A stretch of DNA of 5,591 nucleotides from Lentisphaeria bacterium. Its GTDB lineage: Bacteria > Verrucomicrobiota > Lentisphaeria > Oligosphaerales > Oligosphaeraceae. This document shows positions 1-5,591 of the stretch, in pieces. A program made the position numbers and the translations under genes. The notes under the pieces are model-generated. The model searched no databases, had not been told where the DNA came from, and saw only the letters and a program-made list of their open reading frames with translations. The DNA lies in NCBI GenBank assembly GCA_028699735.1, contig JAQVUB010000014.1, positions 9,394 to 14,984 of the forward strand. The letters are read 5' to 3'. Numbering within the stretch: position 1 is the stretch's first letter; each line of letters starts with the position of its first letter.

Positions 1-1
1 T

Positions 2-1615
2 ATGGGCACGTGCAATGCAGTTGGCGGAAGCGGTAAAAGCGACAGCAATCGTTCGCTGGGGCGTTCGATGCTGACGGTCAGCAGCATGACTTTCTGCAGC
101 CGGATCTTCGGTCTTCTGCGTGATATTGCGATGGCCTGGTACTGGGGAGGTACGGTTGATACTCAAGCCGCTTTCCAAGTCGCATTCGCCTTTCCCAACA
201 GCCTACGCACCCTTTTTGGCGAAGGAGCCTTTAATCAGGCCTTTGTGCCAATTCTGGCAGAAAGCCTGGAGAAACAGGGTCGCAAGGAGGCCTGGCTACT
301 GGCGGAGCGGGCAATTTCTTTGCAATTGGTGGCATTGCTGGTCTGTGTGCTGGCGGTTTCCGGAATCAGCGTGGGATGCCTTGTGTTATCGCCGCCGGAC
401 ACTGCTTCGCGCGTGCGCATGACTTTTCTGATTTTGCCGGTGCTGATGCCCTATGCCTTGTTCATCTGCCTGACCGGTGCTTTTTCCTCCGTTCTGAACT
501 GCCTGAAAAAATTTCTGCTGCCGGCCCTGACTCCGGTTTTGTTCAACGTCGTTCAGATTGGTTCGATACTGCTTTTATCGCTGCTCTGGTATCATGATGA
601 ATTTGCGGCCTTGTTGTTTTTCAGTTTGAGTGCTATTCTGGCCGGTTTGCTGCAATTGCTGGCGGTGATGGTGGCCGCGCGCCGGCAGGGCTTTGTGTTT
701 CACTTCAATCTGAGCTGGAATTGTCCGGAAGTCAAATTGCTGTGCATCAATATTCTTCCGGGGCTGGTGGGTGCGGGTGTCATGCAGCTGAATTCTCTGG
801 TGGATCGCATTCTTGGGCTTTGGCTGGGTTCGGCTGCTGTCGGTGCACTGAATTACAGTCAGCATCTGGTTTATCTGCCGGTTGGGATCTTTGGTGTGGC
901 AATGGGGGTGGTTTGCCTGCCGAGCATGTCGCGTGCCTGGGCTTTGCGTCAGGAGGAGGAGATGGTCAGCAGCATTAACTATGCTTTGCGGATTGTGCTC
1001 TTTCTGTCCTTGCCTTGCGCAACTCTGCTGGGTGCGCTTAGCACGGAGACGATCAGCCTGCTGTTTGCACGGGGGGCATTTACAGCGGAAGCGGTACGTG
1101 AATGCAGCTGGACACTGAACTTTTACCTGATCGGCCTGCCGGCTTTCTGCTGTGCCAAAGTGGCGACCAATCCGTTTCATGCCCGGAAAGATACGCGGAC
1201 TCCGGTAAAAATTGCGCTGATCTGCCTGGTGTTGAATCTGATCTTGAACCTGATCCTGATGCAATTTCTGCGTCAGGGGGGGCTGGCTTTGTCTACCAGC
1301 ATCTGCTCCTGGATAAATGTCGCTTTGCTGCTGAGTTGGAACCGGCGCCTGCTGCCTGCCTGGAAACCCGACCCCGTGCTGAAAGCGGCTTTTGGGCTGG
1401 GGGGCATGGCTCTGGCTGCCGGTCTGGTCGCTTGGCTGACCGGTTACGCCCTGCAGAAAAGCATGGAGAACCTGCCGGGATTCCTCGATGTCCTGAAAAA
1501 TTTGCTTTGTGTTGCCGGCGGTGGCCTGACTGGCGCTGTGACTTATCTGTTGGCGACCCGGCTGGCCGCCCGTCCGGAACTGTCTGAATTGCTGCAGGCG
1601 CTGCGCAAACGCTGA
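2..1615 (+). CDS. murJ: Lipid II flippase MurJ (MviN family)
   Basis: Inner-membrane flippase of the MOP superfamily that moves lipid-linked peptidoglycan precursor (lipid II) across the cytoplasmic membrane. The family N-terminal signature is clear: VSSMTFCSRIFGLLRD at residues 26-41, then PNSLRTLFGEGAFNQAFVP at 65-83. TPVKIA at 400-405 and LPVGIFGVAMG at 292-302 are also typical. About fourteen hydrophobic stretches can be picked out (roughly 24-40, 56-66, 104-129, 142-166, 173-196, 200-225, 247-270, 279-303, 327-345, 370-388, 402-420, 426-446, 461-484, 497-518), as expected for MurJ, and 537 residues is near the usual length. Against E. coli MurJ from memory, R34, R40 and R69 match R18, R24 and R52, but the R270 position is H288. 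The frame is open to the left edge, so the start may lie upstream. ATG at 68 is an alternative, but the polar leader before it resembles N-termini of other MurJ proteins. Stop is TGA at 1613-1615. Family call is secure; start is not. Confidence 0.95.
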   Translation: MGTCNAVGGSGKSDSNRSLGRSMLTVSSMTFCSRIFGLLRDIAMAWYWGGTVDTQAAFQVAFAFPNSLRTLFGEGAFNQAFVPILAESLEKQGRKEAWLLAERAISLQLVALLVCVLAVSGISVGCLVLSPPDTASRVRMTFLILPVLMPYALFICLTGAFSSVLNCLKKFLLPALTPVLFNVVQIGSILLLSLLWYHDEFAALLFFSLSAILAGLLQLLAVMVAARRQGFVFHFNLSWNCPEVKLLCINILPGLVGAGVMQLNSLVDRILGLWLGSAAVGALNYSQHLVYLPVGIFGVAMGVVCLPSMSRAWALRQEEEMVSSINYALRIVLFLSLPCATLLGALSTETISLLFARGAFTAEAVRECSWTLNFYLIGLPAFCCAKVATNPFHARKDTRTPVKIALICLVLNLILNLILMQFLRQGGLALSTSICSWINVALLLSWNRRLLPAWKPDPVLKAAFGLGGMALAAGLVAWLTGYALQKSMENLPGFLDVLKNLLCVAGGGLTGAVTYLLATRLAARPELSELLQALRKR

Positions 1616-1617
1616 TC

Positions 1618-1656
1618 TTTTTTAACAACGAAAAAACACGAAAAGGCACGAAAAAT
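1618..1656 (+). repeat. Phased A-tract repeat, copy 1 (murJ-metH gap)
   Basis: A 39-base element begins two bases after the murJ stop and ends directly against the metH ATG. It consists of T6, then AACAACG, then three A-runs starting at 1631, 1641 and 1651, exactly 10 bp apart, each preceded by CG. Its first 20 bases, TTTTTTAACAACGAAAAAAC, are identical to 4040-4059, and the whole element matches 4040-4078 at 35 of 39 positions (differences at 1638, 1645, 1646 and 1648). A-tracts in phase with the helical repeat are known to bend DNA. The T6 and A6 could pair around AACAACG, but the stem would be A/T only and weak. The function is unknown. Confidence 0.85.
1641..1646 (+). promoter_or_regulatory. 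Probable ribosome binding site of metH, inside the repeat
   Basis: AAAAGG ends ten bases before the ATG at 1657 and is the only purine-rich, Shine-Dalgarno-like stretch upstream of metH. It lies in the third unit of the repeat, at the position where the other copy has AAAAAA. The GG therefore distinguishes the copy that sits in front of a gene from the one that does not. The match to the anti-SD is weak, so the site is an inference. Confidence 0.45.
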
Positions 1657-4047
1657 ATGACTCGAAAAGAATTTGCTTCGTTGTCTGCAGAGCGTATCCT
1701 GATACTGGATGGTGCTACGGGAACCGAGTTGATCAAGCGCGGCATGCCTGCAGGGGTCTGTCCGGAAGCCTGGGTGCTCGAACACCCTGAGGCCCTTCTG
1801 GATGTGCAAAGACAATATGCCGCAGCCGGAGCAAAAATCATCTATACGCCGACTTTTGGCGGCAACCGCCTCAAGCTGGAAGAGTTTGGCCTGGGAGACA
1901 AGGTGCTGGAAATGAACCGGAAACTGGCTGAACTCTCCCGTAAAGCCGCGCCTGAATGCCGGATATTCGGCGATCTGGCTCCGACTGGGCAGTTTGTCGA
2001 ACCCTCCGGCGATCTTCCTTTCGAGGAATCGGTCTCCATCTACCGGGAACAGGCCGGCGCTCTGCTGGAAGGCGGTGTTGATGGCTTCGTCATTGAAACG
2101 ATGATGGACGTTCAGGAAGCCCGGGCAGCTCTGCTGGCGGTCCGGGAACTCTGCCATCTGCCGGTGATGGTTACCTTGACTTTTGAAGCCGGAAAGCGGA
2201 CGCTGGCCGGCAATGACCCGATTGCGGCTCTGGTGACTCTGCAGGCGCTCGGGACAGACGCTTTCGGCTGCAATTGTTCGAGTGGCCCGGAAGGCATGGC
2301 GGAGATCATTGCCTTGCTCAAACCGTATGCGAAAATTCCCCTGATTGCCAAACCCAATGCCGGCCTGCCGCAATTCCGCGCTGGACAAACGGTTTTTCCG
2401 ATGGAGCCGGAGGAATTCGGAGGCCATGCAGCCACCCTGGTGAGTGCCGGTGCCGGTATTGTTGGTGGCTGCTGCGGTACCTCCCCAGCGCATATTGAAA
2501 AACTGGCCACTGTTGCAAAGCAACTGCTAACCCCTGAAATCGGTGCACAGATACAGGGGGGGGTCAGCTCGGCGAGGGCATTCCGGATTTTGCGCCCGGA
2601 CAAGCCTTTTACGGTCATTGGGGAGCGTATCAATCCGACCGGGAAAAAGGCACTGCAGGCGGAATTGCGCGCAGGTTCCTTTGATCTGGTTCAGACGTAC
2701 GCGGAAGAGCAGCAGGAGGCTGGTGCGGCGCTTCTGGAAGTCAATGTCGGATTGTCAGGGATCGACGAAGCAAAGGTGATGCGGGAAGCAGTGCTGCTGC
2801 TTGCCCGCAGCAGTACGCTGCCTTTGTGCATTGACACCACCAAGCCCGAAGCAGCCGAAGCGGCACTGCGGGTCTATCCCGGGCGGGCTCTGTTCAATTC
2901 CATTTCAGCGGAACCCGAACGCCTTGAAAAAGTGCTGCCGGTTGCTGCCAAATATGGCGCCATGCTGATTCTGCTGCCGTTGACCGAAGGCGGCATCCCG
3001 GATACTCTGGAAGGACGTATTGCAGCTGTCGAGCAGATTCTGCATGCTGCGGAGGCATATGGCTATCGGGTTGCTGATGTCTGCGTGGATGGTTTGGTGA
3101 TGACGATTTCCTCAAATCCGCAGGCTGCCCGGCTGACCCTTGACCAGCTTGCCTGGTGCAGCAAACGCGGCATGAATACCGTTTGCGGCTTGTCCAATGT
3201 CAGCTTCGGGTTGCCGCGCCGCGATCTGGTCAATCAGGCTTTTCTGGGCATGGCCATCGGCAATGGACTCAATATGGCCATCGCCAATCCGCTGCAGTCC
3301 GAACTGATGGATGCTGTCCATTCCGGCGATGCGTTGAGCGGACGCGATCCTGGCCTGCAGAACTTCTGCCGCATCTACGCGGGGAACAGCAAAGCGGTGG
3401 TGGCAGCTGGGAAGGAATTGTCCCCGGAGGAGGCCGTTCGTCATGCTTTGCTGCAGGGCAATGCCGGTGGTATGGCCGGAATGATCAAGGCAGCGCTTGG
3501 TTCCGGTGCTATGCCGCGCGATTTGGTGGATCGCATTCTGATTCCGGGGATTACCGAGGTCGGTGCCCGTTTTGAGCGCAAGGAGTATTTTCTGCCGCAG
3601 CTGATCATGAGTGCGGATGCCATGCAGGCGGCGATGGCAGTATTGCAGCCGTTGCTGGAAGAGCAGCAGAAAACGATGCCGGCGAAGGAAAAAATCATCC
3701 TGGCTACGGTCAAGGGGGATGTCCATGATATCGGCAAAAATATTGTTGCTATCCTGTTGAAGAATTATGGGTTTGAGGTCATTGATCTGGGGAAGGATGT
3801 GCCCGCGGAAACGATTCTTGATGCCGCCGAGCGGGAACAGGTCAAATTGATCGGTCTTTCAGCTCTGATGACTACAACCATGGGGCAAATGAAAACCGTG
3901 ATTGATCTGGCACGCCAGCGCGGACAGCATGATCTGCAGTTTATCGTAGGCGGTGCAGTGCTGGATGAAGCTTTTGCACAATCGATTGGAGCGCATTACG
4001 CAGCCGATGCCCTGGCCTCAGTCAAAATCGCGCAGTCTATTTTTTAA
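1657..4047 (+). CDS. metH: Cobalamin-dependent methionine synthase, short form without activation domain
   Basis: Cytoplasmic enzyme that transfers a methyl group from methyltetrahydrofolate through cob(I)alamin to homocysteine, giving methionine. Three catalytic modules are in the usual order. The homocysteine methyltransferase barrel (about 10-290) has zinc-binding cysteines C207 (GCNCSSGP) and C272/C273 (GGCCGTSPAHI). The pterin-binding barrel (about 315-570) starts with IGERINPTGKK at 321-331 and holds CIDTTKPEA at 391-399 and GLSNVSFGLP at 511-520. The B12 cap (about 585-670) and Rossmann cobalamin domain (about 677-796) carry GDVHDIGKN at 687-695. H690 should be the lower axial ligand with D688 and S735 as its relay, and VGGAV is at 764-768. 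The protein stops at 796 residues, just after the B12 domain, so the C-terminal AdoMet-binding activation domain of the roughly 1,230-residue E. coli enzyme is absent. Reactivation would need a separate protein, as known in Thermotoga maritima. It starts 41 bases after murJ with no room for a cobalamin riboswitch. The TAA stop lies inside the second repeat copy. Confidence 0.95.
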   Translation: MTRKEFASLSAERILILDGATGTELIKRGMPAGVCPEAWVLEHPEALLDVQRQYAAAGAKIIYTPTFGGNRLKLEEFGLGDKVLEMNRKLAELSRKAAPECRIFGDLAPTGQFVEPSGDLPFEESVSIYREQAGALLEGGVDGFVIETMMDVQEARAALLAVRELCHLPVMVTLTFEAGKRTLAGNDPIAALVTLQALGTDAFGCNCSSGPEGMAEIIALLKPYAKIPLIAKPNAGLPQFRAGQTVFPMEPEEFGGHAATLVSAGAGIVGGCCGTSPAHIEKLATVAKQLLTPEIGAQIQGGVSSARAFRILRPDKPFTVIGERINPTGKKALQAELRAGSFDLVQTYAEEQQEAGAALLEVNVGLSGIDEAKVMREAVLLLARSSTLPLCIDTTKPEAAEAALRVYPGRALFNSISAEPERLEKVLPVAAKYGAMLILLPLTEGGIPDTLEGRIAAVEQILHAAEAYGYRVADVCVDGLVMTISSNPQAARLTLDQLAWCSKRGMNTVCGLSNVSFGLPRRDLVNQAFLGMAIGNGLNMAIANPLQSELMDAVHSGDALSGRDPGLQNFCRIYAGNSKAVVAAGKELSPEEAVRHALLQGNAGGMAGMIKAALGSGAMPRDLVDRILIPGITEVGARFERKEYFLPQLIMSADAMQAAMAVLQPLLEEQQKTMPAKEKIILATVKGDVHDIGKNIVAILLKNYGFEVIDLGKDVPAETILDAAEREQVKLIGLSALMTTTMGQMKTVIDLARQRGQHDLQFIVGGAVLDEAFAQSIGAHYAADALASVKIAQSIF

Positions 4048-4078
4048 CAACGAAAAAACTCGAAAAAACTCGAAAAAT
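4040..4078 (+). repeat. Phased A-tract repeat, copy 2 (across the metH stop)
   Basis: Second copy of the 39-base element at 1618-1656, in the same orientation. T6 at 4040-4045 forms the last Phe codon and the first base of the metH TAA stop. A-runs start at 4053, 4063 and 4073, again exactly 10 bp apart, in units CGAAAAAACT. The last A5 continues directly into T5 (4078-4082), making a self-complementary A5T5. No ATG or AGG follows closely, so this copy is not serving translation. No GC-rich stem precedes a T-run, so it is not a standard intrinsic terminator. Confidence 0.85.
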
Positions 4079-4156
4079 TTTTAAAGGTTGTTGCGTTGAG
4101 GTAAGAGATCCCTGTGCAAAATTTCATGCATGCACCTTTAACCCCTATGTGGTCAT

Positions 4157-4211
4157 TTCCCTCCTTGTTGTCTCCGTCGGAGGGAATATGGAGCGCCGGC
4201 GTCTCGCCGGC
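4157..4211. repeat. Two adjacent inverted repeats (REP-like stem-loops)
   Basis: The first stem pairs TTCCCTCC (4157-4164) with GGAGGGAA (4179-4186) around a 14-base loop. Eight bases further on, GCCGGCG (4195-4201) pairs perfectly with CGCCGGC (4205-4211) around TCT, a very stable GC stem. On the minus strand the second stem reads AGETPAL in one frame, a string I recall from spurious ORFs in Verrucomicrobia/Lentisphaerae-type genomes, suggesting a dispersed REP-like unit. No T-run follows on either strand, so a terminator role is not supported. Confidence 0.55.
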
Positions 4212-4242
4212 ATCGCGGTTCGCTTTCATCACAACAAACAAG

Positions 4243-4258
4243 CCCCCCCCAAAAAAAA
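4243..4258. repeat. C8A8 homopolymer junction
   Basis: Eight cytosines are followed directly by eight adenines, in non-coding sequence. Such tracts are prone to slippage in replication and to length errors in sequencing. No gene depends on it here. Confidence 0.8.
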
Positions 4259-4442
4259 TCTCAAAAAAGAGAAAGGTTTCAAGAACAGGCACCTGCGTAT
4301 CGGTTTTTGGAGAAATTTTGGCGTGGTTCATAAAAGCATGTTTTAAGGTAACGGTTGTGGTCATAACGGTTTGGCCGTACTTTACTGACAGGGTGGAACT
4401 TCCATGGCAACGAACGCATTTCACGAAAAGTGGGCGTACCCC

Positions 4443-4476
4443 TTTGGAGTGCGGAAGCAAGCTTCCGCACTCCAAA
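4443..4476. repeat. Perfect 16-bp palindrome with a 2-base centre
   Basis: TTTGGAGTGCGGAAGC (4443-4458) and its exact reverse complement (4461-4476) flank AA. A transcript could form a 15-bp stem capped by a CAAG tetraloop (the innermost G-C pair sits across only two bases). The sequence after the right arm, TAGCCTG, has no T-run, and the other side is also T-poor beyond the arm, so it is not a classical intrinsic terminator. It could still halt transcription from metH, protect a 3' end, or be a member of a dispersed palindrome family. Confidence 0.8.
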
Positions 4477-4533
4477 TAGCCTGACAGCGCAACGAATTGC
4501 CGGGATTAGCAAGGGTTTCCATGCAGCTTTTTC

Positions 4534-4562
4534 TTGCTGATTTGCGTTTCACCGTTTACAAT
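4534..4562 (+). promoter_or_regulatory. Putative sigma70-type promoter of the aminotransferase gene
   Basis: TTGCTG (4534-4539) and TACAAT (4557-4562) are separated by 17 bases. The -10 matches TATAAT at five of six positions; the -35 matches only its TTG. Transcription would start near 4569, about 60 bases before the ATG at 4629. The promoter fits the 581-base gap that separates this gene from metH. Housekeeping promoter rules may differ in this lineage, so confidence is moderate. Confidence 0.45.
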
Positions 4563-4574
4563 AACAGCGTGTAC

Positions 4575-4592
4575 TGCAGAAGCGTTTCTGCA
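4575..4592. promoter_or_regulatory. Near-palindrome with central CG, possible LacI-family operator
   Basis: TGCAGAA (4575-4581) and TTCTGCA (4586-4592) are exact reverse complements around GCGT. Read as one 18-base site it is symmetric about a central C-G step at 4583/4584, with core GAAGCGTTTC and one mismatched pair. LacI/PurR/CcpA-type operators characteristically have a central CG with AA and TT flanks. It lies just downstream of the predicted start point, a normal place for repression. As RNA it could instead fold as a 7-bp hairpin with a GCGT loop in the leader. Confidence 0.4.
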
Positions 4593-4612
4593 ACAGGTAT
4601 GACCGTTGAACA

Positions 4613-4620
4613 AAGAAGGA
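4613..4620 (+). promoter_or_regulatory. Ribosome binding site deciding the aminotransferase start
   Basis: AAGAAGGA ends eight bases before ATG 4629, good strength and spacing. The in-frame ATG at 4599 has only a weak ACAGG before it and would put AAGAAGGA inside the coding region, so 4629 is preferred. Confidence 0.7.
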
Positions 4621-4628
4621 ATATCACC

Positions 4629-5591
4629 ATGGCACAACTTGCGATTAATGGCGGCAAACGACTGGTTCCTGAAGGCACGATTAAAGAATGGCCCCCGATT
4701 GATGACAGCGACCGGAAAATGGTACTGGCTTCGCTGGATGGTCATAAACATGCGTTTGGTCCGAACTGCAAAGCCTTTTCCGAGGAATTTGCCGCTTATA
4801 CCGGCACGAAGTATGCGATTTTCACCAACAGTGGCACGGCTGCTCTGCATATGGGGATTGTTGCAGCCGGTGTGGGAGCTGGCGATCATGTGATTGTGAC
4901 CTCGTATTCCTGGTCATCGAGTGCGACCTGCATTCTGCATCACAATGCCATTCCGATCTTTGTCGATATCAATTTTGCTACCATCAATATGGATGAGGAC
5001 AAAATCGAGGCGGCGATCACCCCGCGCACCAAAGCGATTGTGGCAGTCAATCTGCATGGTCTCACCTGTAATTTTGACAAATTGCGCGCCATTGCCAAAA
5101 AGCACAAACTGGTCTTGATTGAAGATTCCTGCCAGGCACACGGCGCCAAATTCAAGGGGGTCAATGCTGGTAAACTGGGTGATTGTGCGGCCTTCAGCTT
5201 CAATCAGAACAAATGCCTCTGCTCGGGCGAAGGCGGCATGTTCGTTACGGATAGTGAAGAGATGTACAACGCAGCAGCGCGTTTGTGGAGTTTCGGCGAA
5301 AATTCGACGCCGATGCAATCACGTGATTATCATTCCTATGCTCTGGGCTGGATGTACCGCGGCTCGGATCTGGTTGCCGCCTTTGGACGCGCCCAGCTGG
5401 CTAAAATGCCGCGCTATTTTGCGACCCTGCAGGAGAATGCAGCTGTCTTGACGAAGCGTCTGAAAGATATCAAAGGGTTGGTTTTGCCGGTGCAGCCGGA
5501 AGGTCATCTGCACAACTGGTATAATTACACCAACCGCATTGATGCCAAGGCGCTGGGCTGGCATGGAGCGCCGAATTTGTTGCGTGATGCC
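4629..5591 (+). CDS. DegT/DnrJ/EryC1/StrS-family aminotransferase, 3' end outside the window
   Basis: PLP-dependent fold-type I aminotransferase of the sugar/cyclitol type, which transfers an amino group, usually from glutamate or glutamine, to a keto-sugar or keto-cyclitol. The first 321 residues are present; complete family members are usually near 400. Family motifs are in order: the start MAQLAINGGKRLVPEG, the phosphate-binding NSGTAAL at 67-73, EDSCQAHGA at 165-173 with D166 for the PLP ring nitrogen and Q169 beneath the ring, and SFNQNKCLCSGEGG at 190-203 with K195 as the Schiff-base lysine. The N-terminal INGGK...WPP style recalls the AHBA synthase/scyllo-inosose aminotransferase branch more than nucleotide-sugar enzymes, but the substrate cannot be decided from this. 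The start follows a good ribosome binding site; ATG 4599 and ATG 4521 are in-frame alternatives without family support. The gene has its own probable promoter and operator-like site, so it probably begins a separately regulated unit. Cysteines C196 and C198 beside K195 are notable. Confidence 0.92.
   Translation, partial: MAQLAINGGKRLVPEGTIKEWPPIDDSDRKMVLASLDGHKHAFGPNCKAFSEEFAAYTGTKYAIFTNSGTAALHMGIVAAGVGAGDHVIVTSYSWSSSATCILHHNAIPIFVDINFATINMDEDKIEAAITPRTKAIVAVNLHGLTCNFDKLRAIAKKHKLVLIEDSCQAHGAKFKGVNAGKLGDCAAFSFNQNKCLCSGEGGMFVTDSEEMYNAAARLWSFGENSTPMQSRDYHSYALGWMYRGSDLVAAFGRAQLAKMPRYFATLQENAAVLTKRLKDIKGLVLPVQPEGHLHNWYNYTNRIDAKALGWHGAPNLLRDA

Larger units (their letters stand above)
4079..4533. 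other. Non-coding gap made of hairpins and low-complexity tracts
   Basis: About 450 bases between the metH-end repeat and the aminotransferase promoter with no credible gene. Open frames exist on both strands (plus 4114-4479, minus 4044-4475), but they translate the hairpins and homopolymers, lack a good ribosome binding site and give no recognisable domain. The stretch contains the inverted repeats at 4157-4211, C8A8 at 4243-4258, CTC-A6-GAG at 4260-4271 and the palindrome at 4443-4476. The base composition is visibly more A-rich and patchier than the flanking genes, consistent with a mosaic of intergenic repeat units. An unrecognised small RNA cannot be excluded. Confidence 0.6.

Noticed and set aside
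575..1264. Minus-strand open frame (229 codons) inside murJ
   Set aside because: His/Gln/Arg-rich shadow of a membrane-protein gene, with no domain and no independent signal.
1616..1656. Intrinsic terminator or cobalamin riboswitch between murJ and metH
   Set aside because: The 41-base gap holds only the repeat. There is no GC stem before a T-run and far too little space for a cobalamin riboswitch.
1543..2523. Long minus-strand open frame (326 codons) opposite the murJ end and metH start
   Set aside because: It lies across two convincing plus-strand genes and their junction, and its translation is Arg/Gln/Ser-rich with no recognisable domain. It is a shadow of the opposite strand.
4350..4371. 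AACGGTT direct repeat with 15-base period
   Set aside because: Only two 7-base copies and no flanking promoter elements or gene to regulate.
4044..4475. Minus-strand open frame of 143 codons in the intergenic gap
   Set aside because: It begins in the 4443-4476 palindrome, passes through C8A8 and the GC hairpin, and ends in the A-tract repeat. The protein is a translation of repeats, with no ribosome binding site I can support.
4114..4479. Plus-strand open frame of 121 codons in the same gap
   Set aside because: Covers the same hairpins and homopolymers, ends in the palindrome, and shows no domain or convincing start signal.
4385..4496. Short direct repeats CTGACAG (4385, 4481) and GCAACGAA (4407, 4489) around the palindrome
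   Set aside because: They are only 7 and 8 bases long and the spacing within each pair differs, so they do not form a consistent flanking duplication. Chance is a sufficient explanation.
4606..4893. Plus-strand open frame overlapping the aminotransferase start
   Set aside because: It is in another frame from the aminotransferase, whose motifs run unbroken from 4629.

Overview
The window carries three plus-strand protein genes and one long non-coding gap. In order they are a MurJ/MviN-type lipid II flippase (2-1615, possibly beginning left of the window), a short-form cobalamin-dependent methionine synthase (1657-4047), and the N-terminal 321 codons of a DegT/DnrJ/EryC1/StrS-family PLP aminotransferase (4629-5591, running off the right edge). 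murJ and metH are only 41 bases apart and could share a transcript. The aminotransferase is separated from them by 581 bases and appears to have its own promoter.

The organism is a Gram-negative-type bacterium of moderate GC by eye. I lean towards the PVC group (Lentisphaerota/Victivallales or Kiritimatiellota-like). The reasons are the style of the intergenic repeats (CACGAAA-type unit repeats, a GCCGGCG hairpin whose minus strand reads AGETPAL, a GGAGTGCGGAAGC palindrome) and the aminotransferase type. This rests on memory of such genomes and is inference, not proof.

The most unusual content is not coding. A 39-base element, 35/39 identical between copies, lies immediately after the stop of murJ and again across the stop of metH, in the same orientation. 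It is a T6 run followed by three A-tracts spaced exactly 10 bp apart, the arrangement expected of intrinsically curved DNA. In the first copy the third unit carries GG instead of AA, so it also supplies the only visible Shine-Dalgarno-like sequence of metH. The metH-aminotransferase gap then holds a stem-loop pair, a C8A8 homopolymer junction, a perfect 16-bp palindrome, a plausible sigma70-type promoter and a near-palindrome with a central CG that looks like a LacI-family operator.

Functionally the genes look like unlinked housekeeping (cell-wall precursor export, methionine/one-carbon metabolism) beside the start of a sugar- or cyclitol-amination locus. I see no multi-gene defence or mobile system here. 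The candidate for something undescribed is the dispersed, gene-end-associated phased A-tract repeat.
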